From assembly GCA_023014485.1 (NCBI GenBank), contig JAJOZX010012260.1:1-64000 (forward strand): 64,000 nt of DNA. Reading direction: 5' to 3'. Both the position numbers and the translations under genes were made by a program. This document shows, in pieces, positions 32,880 to 45,006 of the stretch. The DNA comes from Bathynomus jamesi (taxonomy: Eukaryota > Arthropoda > Malacostraca > Isopoda > Cirolanidae). The notes beneath the pieces were generated by a model, which was given only the letters and a program-made list of their open reading frames with translations, searched no databases and had not been told where the DNA came from. The first letter of the stretch is position 1. The number at the start of each line of letters is the position of its first letter.

Positions 32880-34600
32880 CACCAAAGGTCTAAAGGCGAG
32901 AGGGAAGGGAGGCCTTAAAGGCGGTGGAGGAGACCAGTTGCCTGGAGAAATCTGAACGTGTGTGTTTGGTTGAGGTAGTGTGGTACAAAAGAAAGGAAGA
33001 GAATGCCGTGCTACGAGGAGCACGAGAGAAAAACGTGTGAAATGGAGATGGGTGTGCCGCAGGTGTAGACGCAGGTTTCCCTCATGAGGTGGCCATTTGC
33101 AGACGCACCAAGGCAGTTTCTTATCGCCGAGAAAGATAATGGATGAAGAACAAGGGCAGACGGAGGCCTTTATGGTAACGCAAGTGGTTTCCGTCGTTCC
33201 AGTGGCACTGACACAAGGAGAGTAGCGCCGCGCGAAAGAGCGAAGTGAGGCCGTCGCAACGTCCACACACTCGTTTCCAGGGTTCCGCATGTGAGACTGC
33301 AGGAAATTGATTTATAATGGAAAACCAATTCGATAGACCAAAGGGCAAGAAGAAGGGAAGGAGGATATGGCCTGAACGGCCATGCGGCAATCAAAGAAAA
33401 CAAGAAACGAGGCGCCAAAAGGATGGCAAGTAAGTCTGCAGTGAAAATAGATGCAGCCAGGAGTAAGGACGCCGACTCGGTTACGGACAGAAATCCCATC
33501 CCAACCGAGGAATACAAGCCATCCGTAAAGACGGGAACTGAATCCGAGTGAGAAGGGAAATAAACAAAGAAAAGTTGGCGAAAGACGAGAGGAGGGAAAA
33601 AAGGTCTTAGGGAGGCTCGAGAGAGGCGAGCAAAAGCTGGAGGAGAAAACGTTGAAAAAGGGAAAACAAAGGGAAGCTGAAGAACGACACCAACCACCAG
33701 TGGAAAAGAGAGGGGCAAGAGAGGCGGCGGTCATCAAACGCCGCCACAGAAGAAGAACCAAAGATGAGGATTTGGACGGGAATGAAAGGTAGCCGATGGA
33801 CAGGGAAGTGTGATTTCAAACGCTGAACAGAGCGATGGACATCCAGAACTGAGGATTCGCTTTCCGAATTAAGACTGCAGATAGGCGAGGACCAAAATGC
33901 TCCCGCGTTAATGCAGGATCCAACATGCACAGAGCGGAGGCAGAAGCAGACGAGTAGGCCAAGTACAGTAGTCATAATCCAGTTCTCGACAGAGAACGTG
34001 GCGGTCAGCACCTCAGAAAGTCGGTCTTCAAGCAGCAAACCTAAGGGATTTCAAGAGAAACTACTGTCAGCCAGGAATCCAGAACTAGGCCCAGGAAGCG
34101 GGGGTCTGGTTCTACTGGAAAGGGCGAGTCGTAGAGAGAAAAACGGATTGGAAAGGCAACGACGACGTTGACAGAAATGCATCATTACCGTTTAGATGTT
34201 CCGTAACCGAGCAGGAGACAGAATCGAGCTCCAGCTGAAGACGACGTTTGGCAAAAAATATGCAGCAACCGGAATGCAGCTCTAGTCATCCACGTACAGA
34301 GTGGCCGACACACACCCAGTGGGAAGACAGAAACGATGTCGTCGAGTGCTATCGTAAATCACAGGACGCTTAAAACGTTACCCTCTTGAAGCTCCTCATT
34401 TTGTGACCCTGGGGATAAAAAGGGAATGACCCACACGAACTCAAAAAGTTAGAAATGAACATCAGGAGAGAATCGCGAAAGGGCCTCCGGCAGATACACC
34501 AACGCGTCATGCGATGTTGCACGCTTCCCCCCCCCCCCCCCATGTCGATAAAGATAGCAACCAAATGAGTTTTCACGTAGTATCACTATCAACAAGTTCT
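32880..34600 (-). pseudogene. I-type LINE ORF2 remnant: RT and RNase H
   Basis: Minus-strand remnants of a LINE ORF2. Near 34370-34576: SLLMFISNFLSSCGSFPFYP (RT). Then IDDIVSVFPLGV and a decayed active-site region. Then an RNase H domain near 33420-33570 with FTDGLYSSVGMGF and ASIFTADLLAILLA, matching the D...E pattern of RNase H carried by I/R1/LOA-type LINEs. Frames are scrambled by indels. The RT part is duplicated in inverted orientation at 34848-35258. Confidence 0.78.
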
Positions 34601-35258
34601 TAGGTTTAGATTAAGTTAGGTTAAGTTAGGTTAGGTTAGGTTAGTTAGGTTAGGTTAGGTTAGGTTAGGTTGTTAACTAACTTAATCTAAACCTAAAAAC
34701 TTGTCGATAGTGATACTCCGTGAAAATTTTGTTAGCTTGCGAATATTCTTGTGAGAATAAATGGACTCGTACTTTATCATTAGAACATAATTGAATTTGA
34801 TTCATATTTTCTGAACCTTCGTACAGCCTCCGACTTTGCCGAGAAGCGACATTTGGTTGCTATCTATCTTTATCGACTTGGGGGGGGGGGGGGCGTGCAA
34901 CATCGCATGACGGGTTGGTGGATCTGCCGGAGGTCCTTTCGTGATTCTCTCCTGATGTTCATTTCTAACTTTTTGAGTTCGTGTGGGTCATTCCCTTTTT
35001 ATCTCCAGGGTCACAAAATGAGGAGCTTCAAGAGGGTAACGTTTTGAGCGTCTTGCGATTTACGCTGGCAATCGACGACATCGTTTCTGTCTTCCCACTG
35101 GGTGTGTGTCGGCCACTCTGTACGTGGATGACTGGAGCTGCATATCCTTTACCGAACGTCTTTTTCAGCTGGCGCACGATTCTGTCTCCTGCTCGGTTAC
35201 AGAACATCTAAACGGTGGCGTTGCATTTCTGTCAACGTCGTCGTCGTTTATCAGATTG
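34140..35258. repeat. head-to-head LINE inverted repeat around a TTAGG core
   Basis: Arms about 34140-34600 and 34848-35258 carry the same RT segment in opposite orientations. The right arm reads SLLMFISNFLSSCGSFPFYL and SATLYVDDW, with the catalytic YVDD. Inner shorter arms (34579-34625 and 34675-34720) share TATCACTATC and AGGTTTAGATTAAGTTA with their complements and enclose TTAGG repeats. The arms have diverged, so this is not a recent fold-back artefact. Confidence 0.82.
34613..34672 (+). repeat. interstitial TTAGG telomere-type repeat
   Basis: About ten GGTTA/TTAGG pentamers with a few variants. TTAGG is the ancestral arthropod telomere repeat. The array is internal, not a chromosome end. 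Confidence 0.85.
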
Positions 35259-35310
35259 TCTATAGAATGTCTTGTCCAGTGGCGAAGCATGCACCTGAAA
35301 CTTGTATAAA

Positions 35311-36718
35311 CAGTCAAGCCATACTGTATTCATGGATTAGTTCTGATTAAGTAGGCCTACATAAATAATAGATAAAAAATTATTAACAGACTGAATTTTT
35401 CCTTACCTAAATGCGTTTGTACGTCCGGTCGATGCGGCATGCTCTCTTCTCAGAACTTTTTCTCATAGGATAATTGAGAAAATCCTTTCGTAATAATTCG
35501 TCAACAATGCCATCTGATTCTGAATCACACATTATGAAACACAAACACACGAATCAAATATTCGAAAGAAAAACAAGAGAGTACGTTGATAAGACTGCCA
35601 GTACCACCAAACCACTTAAAAACAGCATGTGTTGGCTAAATGTTGGAGACACGTCTCGGTGGAAGGAGACACGTCTCGGTGGAAGCATGGAGCAGTCATA
35701 AAAAGTGTTCTGCGCATTGTCTTTCACTACGTACATAGTCTTATGATCTGTGTGCAAGATGACTGACAGGTTATTTTTTCATTAGAGTGCATTACCCAAC
35801 AGTATTAGTAGGTATTTTTTCAGTAATATATTTTGTCATATTATTATGTAATAATTTTCAGTCATAAAAAGCTAAAATAAAATCACTTGCAAATTTGATA
35901 TTATTAGATACACAGTCACGTGGCAGTAACTTGAGAATTGACCAATCAAAGCGATTTGGTTTTTTTTTTAACAAACCACTGAAGCCAGTAGTGACACCTT
36001 GATATATGTTGAACTAAAACTCCTGATTAATTAGTTACATATATTGTTAAAACATTATAAATAATGATGCGTGTGGTGTGCGTGCACACGAGCGTGTGCT
36101 GCTAAACTCTGTAGTAATAGGTACATACATGTAGGTTTGTTTTGAATGGCAAAACCCTTAAAAAGTGGCTAAAACTATGGGAACTGTTTCAGTGTATTTG
36201 TCAAGATGAAAATAGATTTGTTGGGCATTACATATTTCAAAAAATTTATAGAATTTCTAATTGTTTCATCAACAACAGGAGCAATTGAAAATAAATACAG
36301 AATAGTAAGGTCCTTTAATTTCACTTGTTAGACTAAATACTGTTAAACCTGGTCAAATTTTCCCCTTTGAAAGCAGGATTTTTTTTTTTTTTTTGACAAA
36401 TCACTACCTACAAAGGTAAACAAACTATGACCCACCATTTGAGAAACACTGGTTTATGTAGTCAAAATGAATTAATACTAATTATTCATGATTTATATAT
36501 TACTAATCATAACTATCTCTGAAGTGGTTTTATCTTTAACTAACCTGAGAGGCCAATAAAGCCTAAAATGAACATGAAACTCTTATGCTTCCTCTAAACA
36601 AGTCAAAGTCACACTGCCTGGTTATTACAGGTTTACTTTATTACCATTTGTTACTGCAGAAGTGCTTGTCTCACCCATATGTATTTATTTGCTGAAGATC
36701 TGAAGCCACCTAAAGATA
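35311..36718. other. AT-rich intergenic sequence
   Basis: No gene recognised. At about 35647-35684 GACACGTCTCGGTGGAAG is repeated in tandem. Confidence 0.5.
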
Positions 36719-37175
36719 ACACAGCTCAACAAAAAAAAAATTTTTTGTTTCGTTGCCAAGGAAATTCGTATGAATTTAGGGTATTTTGGTGTTGCTGAAT
36801 TCCAAAATGAAAGTAGTTTTTCCGATTTGGCTCTAGTTCTTGAGATAATGAATACCCTCAATTAATAGGAAACGTAACCATAACGCATGCATATGGGAAA
36901 CTACCGGAACATTCTAGATGGTGAGACCGAATAAAATGCCATTATGTATTTCATGTGTTTACTTTTGTATGATTTGAGACAATTTCAATGCGATTTGTAA
37001 GTAGGCTCCGCCTGAACATTAAATTTTTTGCATTTTTACGTGTTTCAATGGGGTACCAATTATCTCATAAATTAGAGCCAATCTAGCAAAACCGATGTCA
37101 TATTCGGAATCAGCACCACAAAGTTACCCCAAAATCACTCTAATATGATTGGCAATAAAATGAGTGTTGACCAGT
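36719..37175. mobile_element. diverged foldback element
   Basis: Ends ACAGCTCAACA and complement of ACTGGTCAACA. The arms share, with divergence, ATTTTGGTGTTGCTGAATTC versus ACTTTGTGGTGCTGATTCCG, GATTTGGCTCTAGTTCTTGA versus GATTGGCTCTAATTTATGA, and GAGATAAT. Non-coding. Confidence 0.65.
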
Positions 37176-38105
37176 GTAATCACTTCATCTGAAGGCGATG
37201 TCCAGAACCCTTTTCCATCATCTTGCCAAGAGCTGCAAAGACTGATGCACAAAACATCTATCTGCATGGCCGCAAGGTTGCTATTGTCATTTCAAGATTA
37301 CTCATCATTTGGTGCATACACACAAATGAGTGGAATATTTTAATGAAATAAAACTTGAACAACATTTAGGCATAATGAAAATATATGGTTTGAATTCCTT
37401 TTTATTAATAAATTAATATGTAATAAGCATTGTTTCAGTTCTTGAATACAGAGGTAAAATATTTGTACATAGTTTTAGCAAAGTTCTCTACGGATTGCTA
37501 AAATTATATGTTGCTGCAAGGACAGCCATTAAATGTACTTCAGTCACTTGTTTTTGCCCATAACTCAATTTATCAGCACAATCCACTAAACATACCATAA
37601 TGTTTTACAAATAAAACCAACTGTTGAAACCTTAGAACATTGTGCATTAGTATCTGTATTACTGGTAGGCCTTAAGTCCACATTCAAGCTCATTGGAATC
37701 AGTGCCTATTTTCAATAATTTTCTCACCACATGCCATGTTCAATTCTGATTTTTTCTCTGGTACTAATTCCTTCCTGAATATCATTTGACACCACAAAAA
37801 ATGCATCCCTGATGAAAATGGCATGTTCACTACAGCCTGTGTGTGGCAGGAAGCCTGCCTACCATGAGGTTTCAAGTTTCCTAAAGTACATTTATTTCAG
37901 CTATGATACTTACTTTTTAAAATTCATTTGACAAAATATAAAAATACACAATTAATATTTTATGAAACTCTTGTAATTAATTCATAATAGCAAACTAACT
38001 TATTTATATTATTAGTAGTACCATAATGAAATTACTACCACACAAATAAAGTAAAATATATCACATTCAGAATCAATCATCAAAACTAGCTGTTTTTCAG
38101 TTCTT
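37176..38105. other. AT-rich intergenic sequence
   Basis: Nothing recognised. Confidence 0.5.
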
Positions 38106-39110
38106 ATATGACGTGTTCGGTGGAGAAGGGGCGAACGCAACATTTTCGAATTATGCCACAAAATGCAGTTAAAGTTTGTAAACTTTAAACCTTTGTATTT
38201 TTCCGGTTTATTGAAATGTGGTATGAATTTGAACACATATTTGAGTAAAATATTGTGTGTAATATGTCGATATAATGAAACGCCAAGAAATTTTACATTA
38301 TTATTTATTGATAGCTTCTGATGTTAACTGGTGTAATCCATTATTTGGTCCTCTTCGTCGAATGTTGTATTACCTGCTTCAACTGTTTCGGTTTCTTCCA
38401 GTTCCTTTAATAATCTTGTATAATAGTTCACTGCAGTTGCAGGCATTAGGTCTGATAATTCTTTGAGATCTTTTATTTTTTCCTTAGTTATTGGCAGCAA
38501 TTGGGAATACTTTGGTTGCAGTGTCTGCTGGGCTAGATTGAATAAACTGACACTGTAGGATTTTTTCCCTTTCTGCAGTCTGACGGGATGGCTATTATCT
38601 GGGGTTGTGCGGTATGCAGTAGATATTACGTAGCCTTCTTTGTGTTGAAAGTCAAATATTAACGTTCTTACATCTGTAAATTTAGTAGTTGTTGATTTCC
38701 TAATGACAATGCACGTTTTTAGGACGTCAAAATCAAGAAAATCAGCTTGTTTCATTTCTACAACTAGGAAGCGCTGCGAAACGGCTGTAGTTATGGCCGT
38801 AACATAACCTTTTTTGGTATAAATAATATTGCTGTAATTATTTTTTATATTTTGTTCAATTTGGCCAAATTGAGCATCACAGGGCATTGTCGAGTGACCA
38901 GAAAGTAGATAGATGTGTTCAATGTGAAGCAATGATGCGGAGTGAATTTCTCTGAGATACATTAAAACCTAAATTTTACCGTGAAAGAGTGCAGACTAAC
39001 ATCTAATTTTTTGCATAGGTAAAGCAAAGGTTTTAATGGATAACAATACGACAAAAACTCATTTTTCAAATTTTGTGGCGTTCGCCCCTTCTCCACCGAA
39101 CGCGTCATAT
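38106..39110 (-). mobile_element. unassigned 1-kb TIR DNA transposon
   Basis: Ends TGACGTGTTCGGTGGAGAAG (left) and TGACGCGTTCGGTGGAGAAG (right, complement) are about 35-bp inverted repeats continuing GGGCGAACGC. They are flanked by TA, which may be the target duplication. The single substantial frame is the 212-aa minus-strand ORF. I cannot assign a superfamily. Confidence 0.85.
38324..38962 (-). CDS. transposon-encoded protein with GHS..CD..FG.IE motif
   Basis: Uninterrupted 212-codon frame lying wholly within inverted terminal repeats. Near residues 15-35 it has HIYLLSGHSTMPCDAQFGQI then E. Similar GHS-x-x-P-x-D-x-x-F-x-x-IE segments recur, as I recall, in large families of uncharacterised transposon-associated proteins in arthropods and cnidarians, where the spaced Asp and Glu look catalytic. 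The rest is mixed alpha/beta, ending with an acidic tail. There is no DNA-binding domain and only one acidic motif, so it is probably the C-terminal part of a longer transposase left in an internally deleted element. Absence of stops is notable next to all the decayed transposases here. Function not established. Confidence 0.6.
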   Translation of the reverse strand: MYLREIHSASLLHIEHIYLLSGHSTMPCDAQFGQIEQNIKNNYSNIIYTKKGYVTAITTAVSQRFLVVEMKQADFLDFDVLKTCIVIRKSTTTKFTDVRTLIFDFQHKEGYVISTAYRTTPDNSHPVRLQKGKKSYSVSLFNLAQQTLQPKYSQLLPITKEKIKDLKELSDLMPATAVNYYTRLLKELEETETVEAGNTTFDEEDQIMDYTS

Positions 39111-40859
39111 TATATATGGAAAAAGTTTCACTGGGTTCATCATTATAGTATATTTTAATAACTTAAATTAATTAAAAAATAAATAGAAAATTACTTCAAG
39201 AACTAAATAAATAAAAATCAAACTACATAAAATTTCTGTTTTCATATATAATCTATATAAATATAGCTACAGCATATAACATTAGGCTCATTCCATACAA
39301 GGTCATACATTTCTGCATTGAAGCTATGGCCATTTTCTCAAAAGGAAAAAAATTTCTGACAGCTGCAGATACATAATTGATGTAAAATAAACCTGTTTAG
39401 TTCAAATCAAATTTTTGGTGATTTGGTACAATACATCAAATCTTTTGTATTTTACGGAAATATCATCCCAGTTCATTTCCATTTTGATGACATTTGGCAT
39501 GAACCTCCTACTTGTTAGCGATACATGCTTACATTCAATGTGTCACCTGTATAGTCAAATTGTCTCCAAATCGAAGATATCCAAGTTATGACCCCATTAC
39601 AGGCCTGAAGTGGTCAGCTTTCGAGTGTGAACGGACTTGTTACAGAGATGTCTACAATGTTCTTTTAGACTTCTCTCCTGCGAAGATACCACTTTCATTT
39701 TAATTAATTGTAGTGAACAAGACTTGTTTCTACCCTATATGATCTTTTGAATCAAGTGCCCTAACATGGTTTTTAAAAAGTTGAAAAAAATGTCTATTCA
39801 ACTAAAGTTGAAAATTCTGTAGTGCCACAATAACCAGTGACCATTCCAGGAACATTTGCAAAACATTGTAAAGCTTGAAAGATATTAGTGATTTTTGTAT
39901 TAAATAGTTAAAAATCAGGCAGTAATATTTACAAAATATTTTTGAGAAATTCCCAACTCGCTTCAACAACAACATTAACTTCCGATTCTGAAACTGCTTT
40001 GCTGCTGAGATTATATATTCTACTAATTGTCAGGTGTCATTATAGGGTGACTGACCTCATTTTGGTCAAAGTTCTAGCTGCATGTAACAATTAAGCTACC
40101 TCATCATAAAAAGAGAAAGAATAAGAAAGAGTAAGCAGCTGGGTGGAAGCACTGCACCCTAACTATATATATAGACTGTTTCAGTTCCTGTAGTACAGCA
40201 GGAGCAACCAGTTCCTCAGATTACTAATTCAAATCCTTGGTTGAATTAAAAATAAAGGTTTCACTGAATTTGCTTTTGGAACCTTGCTGTAGATACAAAG
40301 CCACCAATTCTCGATTGCAATAATCATTGTTGCCTCTTTTCTTCCTCCACAATTTGTTACATAGCAAAGTAGTAACTGCTGGAAGTGGAATTTTCCTACC
40401 CTTTTTGGTTAATATCTGATCACCAGAGAGCATTTGGAGGTTGGCTCTAGCAGCCAAATGTTCCACAGTAATTCAGCTTCTCCAATAGGATTTTATAAAA
40501 AGTGAAATTTGTAGGCATGCTAAAGTCTCTCAGTGGAATGCGAGCCTGACAAATATTTTCATGTTTTTGCACAGAGGGGTAACACCAGGTTGTACAACTT
40601 CAACCCAGGTTTCTACCAGTAAATCATGCACCAATGATACCCATAAATGTGCCATATTATATAAAGAATAGAGTACTGTGACTATGCTGTCCAGATAGAG
40701 AATCACCTGTCATGAATTTCTTAGCTTTGAAGAGAAATATTTCATTCTCAGATTTAAAACTAATATTTAAATTTAAACAAGTAAAATAACTTAATTTCCA
40801 TTTACAAGTCTTAAATAAATTAACTATTATTATTATTATTGTAATTTTATAACCTTCAA

Positions 40860-40862
<3 letters not shown>
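39111..40862. other. AT-rich intergenic sequence
   Basis: No gene or repeat family recognised. A minus-strand 80-codon frame at 40224-40466 has no family I know. Confidence 0.5.

Positions 40863-40910
<48 letters not shown>
40863..40910. repeat. (TA)n microsatellite
   Basis: Long TA run abutting the DD41D element. Further TA runs occur at about 41684-41755, 41920-42010, 42211-42290 and 42390-42446. Confidence 0.95.
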
Positions 40911-40912
<2 letters not shown>

Positions 40913-41680
40913 GGGTGTCCCATAAGTCCAGCATCATAGGAGATTCATATTTTTCTATTTCTACAAACCATAATTCATATTTTTCTTATGCTCAGGATGC
41001 CAATTTCCCGTCCACCATTCTGTTCAGTTATGAGGCTGTTTTTTTATGGAAATGGTGAGGTAAATCGACAGAACACCCGCTACTGGTCTCAAAACAACCC
41101 TCACTGGTATACCTCTTCAAAGGAACAAGGTGCATCTCGGGTGATGGTATGGTGTGGCATTTGGAAGGATCGCATCATAGGCCCCCCCTTTTTCGATGAA
41201 CATGTCACTGGAGGCACCTACCTACGTATGCTCAAGGAAGAAGCATTTCCCAGTGTCTTGGACGAAGAAGGAAATTTCCCAACATGGTTCCAGAAGACGG
41301 CACTCCTGCACATTACAGCACCCAAGTAAGGGAATACCCATACCAACAATTCCCTGGTCATTGGATAGGACGTTGAGGGCCTGTGGAATGGCCAGCTAGA
41401 AGCCTGGATCTCACGCCACTAGATTTTTATCTCTGGGGCCACTTAAAAGCGCTGGTATACGCAGAGAAAATTAGGAGTGTTGAACATTTGCAGCAGCGCA
41501 TTATTGGGGCATGTAACACCATGACTCCTGACATCATTCAATGTGTGCTTGCTGACTGGGTATCACGTCTGAATTTGTGTATTGAAAACAATGGTGGACA
41601 TATTGAGCACATTCTGTAAATAAAAGCTTTTGTTTTGCCTTTTTTTATTATTTTTCCTATGATGCCGGACTTATGGGACA

Positions 41681-41682
<2 letters not shown>
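40913..41682 (+). mobile_element. DD41D mariner-type element with decayed transposase
   Basis: Inverted ends GGTGTCCCATAAGTCCAGCA (left) and GGTGTCCCATAAGTCCGGCA (right, complement) sit in TA repeats. The plus frame 40988-41329 gives [31 protein letters not shown] and LRMLKEEAFPSVLDEEGNFP. After a frameshift come EDGTPAHY (second catalytic Asp) and DLTPLDFYLWGHLKALVYAE (third, 41 residues later). The first catalytic aspartate and the N-terminal domain are lost. The protein is clearly related to the 1.7/9.3-kb transposase, although the terminal repeats differ. Confidence 0.9.
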
Positions 41683-41757
<75 letters not shown>

Positions 41758-41844
41758 ATGCCATATTTCAGAGATTTATTAGCCTGACAAAAAATATATT
41801 CCCATAACTTTATTAAAAGAACATTAAACAAAACAACATATGAG

Positions 41845-41912
41845 CCCTCAAGTGATTTTTGGAGGTGTTTTAGGAAAAAAGTAGCGTCTTATGAGGCATA
41901 AAATACGGTGTG
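41845..41912. mobile_element. Tigger-type terminal fragment
   Basis: GCGTCTTATGAGGCATAAAA followed by TACGGTGTGTA resembles the right end of the Tigger at 47993-49822 (GTCGTCTTATGCACCAAAAT then ATATGGTA). No other part present. Confidence 0.5.
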
Positions 41913-41954
41913 TATATATATATATGTATATATATATGTATATATGTATGTATA

Positions 41955-42015
<61 letters not shown>

Positions 42016-42044
42016 AAATCACAGAATAACACGTGATCTTATTA

Positions 42045-42210
42045 ATAAGCAAACAACCACAGGGAAAAGGAAACACGAAGTCTGAGCACTTTCGTGATAT
42101 ATTCACATTATCAAGGAGAAACAGAAAAATTTTCTGTTTCTCCTTGATAATGTGAATATATCACGAAAGCGCTCGGACTTCGTGTTTCCTTTTCCCTGTG
42201 GTTGTTTGCT

Positions 42211-42213
<3 letters not shown>
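42045..42213. repeat. inverted pair of Penelope-like terminal motifs
   Basis: Almost perfect palindrome of about 84-bp arms centred near 42129. The arms carry GCAAACAACCACAGGGAAAA, GGAAACACGAAGTC and GATATATTCACATTATCAAG. The right arm reads TTGATAATGTGA, a small loop, TCACGAAAGCGCTCGG, related to the motifs at 19.5 and 47.9 kb. Flanked by TA repeats. Confidence 0.75.
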
Positions 42214-42277
<64 letters not shown>

Positions 42278-42378
42278 CTATATATATTTATAGTATATAT
42301 ATATTTGAGAAAATCAGGTGTCACAGCCACCAGCTTGACCTTTGTGTGAAGAGAGACCAACACACAAGACTGCTATGA

Positions 42379-42446
<68 letters not shown>

Positions 42447-42447
<1 letters not shown>

Positions 42448-44215
42448 TATAAGATACTGGCCAATAAATAACAAAACTACACTTCATATATAAGGCATCA
42501 CAAGTATGAGGGGCAAACTCACCACATTGACAATTTTGCAATTGTTTCACAAATGAATAGTTCAACCCTCCTCCCATCACAGACAACTTGGTATAACCAA
42601 ATACCCCCTCATACACTCAAAATGTAGTTATTTTCAATGCATGTATTTATGCTGTGCGCCCCTCATACACAACAATCACAAAGTTTAAATACATCTATAT
42701 CAAACCTGTTTTGCCGAGTTCACCCCTCATACTCATGACACCTCATTATTATTATTAATATATATAATGTAAGCTATGATTATCAATTAATGAAAACTAA
42801 TGCAGGCAGTAAAATATTTCAATAGTCATGATACAATAGGCCACAAGAAAGGTGTGGACCAATGTATAGTGACTAATGGGGGATTCCATGATGGATCAAC
42901 CAGTGATAACACCATCACCTCTTCAATTTTGCTGAAATTTGGTCCAGTGGTTGGTTTTGGGTAAAGAACAAGAATTTTTAAATATTAGCTCAATCCAACC
43001 AATAGTTTCATGAGTTATGGTCAAGGTTATTTTGAGGTCATCAGTTGACCTCACTATATTCAAATTGCCATACCTAGCCTCCTATTGGCCCTGGACCTAT
43101 ATACGTATAGGTATTTGGAATCAGTATGATCTGTAGATTCCAAAAACCATCTATTTTGATGTAGGTTGGAAAAACAAAAATTACATTGAAATGATTTATA
43201 AAGGTCATATTTTGACCTCTTGGATACTGAATTTCAGAAAAAATTGTAAATGTCAAAAATGTTGCCCCATTATTGCTCTATTATTATAAGCTTAGAAAAG
43301 TTTGTGTATGCACCATTTTAAATGATAAAACTCAATTTGAGTAATGCCAACTTTTCTTTTCCAATCAACATCTACCAAAATTATTTCACAATTCTTGACC
43401 TGAAGCCAATAGCTTTTTTTTTTTAAATAGAAAATTCAGTTTGAGACTGCTTGAATAGCTACATGCTACCTATGTATTAGGATTTTGTCTTATAGTAATA
43501 TATAGTTTAATGATATATAAGAATAACCTAACAATTAGTAAAACAAAATTTGGCCTGTTTATATATGTACAGTAACTTTGTAGACAAGATACATGAATAA
43601 TACAGATTCTACATATATTACAACATGCCTCCGATGTCTGTACCTATTAATTTATCTCTTCTTCTTTTGCAGTGAGCATGACATGTACAGTACCAGATAT
43701 AACTTTTGAAAATGCCTCAGAATATGGAATTTTTGTTGATATCCCCTGAAAAAACACAAGAATTTTCACTTGCCTAAGGGTGTGTTAATGCTGCTTTAAT
43801 TTATAAAAGCCATGGAATATTGAATGAAAATCAAATGCTCTGCTCCAATTGTTTCAAATTAATATCAAAGAAACCAGCTGTTCTTCAAGAAATAGAAAAA
43901 CAAGATATGTCTGCAGAAACCAGTGAGAATTCCAGTGACTCTTCAACTGCAAACATCTCTAATCCAAAATAAATTGCTGGCATCAAGCATGATGATATAT
44001 CTGTTACTATGTATAAGGATGTACTTGAAGACACTATACTCCTTACTTGGATGAAAGTCCAATAAAAACATGTAGCTAAGTGCAACCTTAAGCAGATAAG
44101 TTATAAGTAGATACTTCTAAATAGTAGGTAGAACTCTATAGGCTGTTATATTATAGGCATATCAGATGTATATACATGTAGCTGCCTTTATATATATATA
44201 TATATATATATTATA
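42447..44215. other. AT-rich intergenic sequence
   Basis: No gene convincingly recognised. About 43690-43990 has short coding-like stretches, but I cannot assign them. Confidence 0.45.
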
Positions 44216-44987
44216 ATTTATAATCAAAGTAAAGCCGCACCCTGATGACTATTACGTTTATGTAATTTCATTCATTCAATATTTCCCAAGCCTATGTATG
44301 ACTCGTTTCCTTCCGACAGAATTCACACGCAGTGACACAGGCAGTTTCTTTGATTTCACTTGGGGAAAATAATGCTCTCAAGTTACATCAACCACTTGCG
44401 TGATGGCATAGCCAGGTTCCATTCCTTTGACTATATAAGAAGGGGATCAGCACCCTTAAGGCGGATCCCTAGAGAGGGTCTCTGGGCTGAAAGGGTTTCA
44501 GTCCATTAACAGGAATTGCTTTTAGAAATTGGAAGATTGGGTATCAATTTAAGTCTGACTGTTTAGAGAAAGATTGGTAGCTTGCAATTGATTCATATAA
44601 GCTTGGGGACTCAGAATGGACAAGGGTGTCTTAGAGAGGTCTGGCTTATTTCCTATCTTACAATGAAGATAAAGCAACCATATTATAATTATGAAACTTT
44701 TATTATTAACTCTCTGTTCTGTATAAAAGAAACATTTGATTCATGCTAATCAATTATATTTATCTCGCCTATATTCAAATTAAAAATCGTGTAAGCCATT
44801 GTGTTTATTTTCTACTCTTTGGACTTTCATAACTGGGATAAAGAAAATCACGGGCCCACACAGTACTCCGCAATTGTAGGAATATGAAGAGTAAACTATT
44901 TCTGCATCCAGGAGTGCTGAAGTAATAACCCTCTCTCTAGTAACATCCTAACCTTGCCCAAACATGGGGGGAGAGAGAATTATTACA
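44216..44987 (+). mobile_element. probable LTR with downstream primer-binding site
   Basis: Ends ...GAATTATTACA at 44987, and after one base comes TGGTGTCAGAAGTGGGAT (44989-45006), a widely seen retrotransposon tRNA primer-binding sequence. A TATA box (CTATATAAGA) lies at 44431-44440. The left limit is not determined. No gag or pol follows: about 45010-45950 is non-coding, leader-like and then AT-rich sequence. It is therefore a 5' LTR plus leader remnant, probably Ty3/gypsy. Confidence 0.55.
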
Positions 44988-45006
44988 GTGGTGTCAGAAG
45001 TGGGAT

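Noticed and set aside
34613..34672. Chromosome end
   Set aside because: Repeats are short, degenerate and embedded in LINE sequence on both sides.
41538..42616. ORFs made of Ile-Tyr repeats
   Set aside because: Translations of TA microsatellites.
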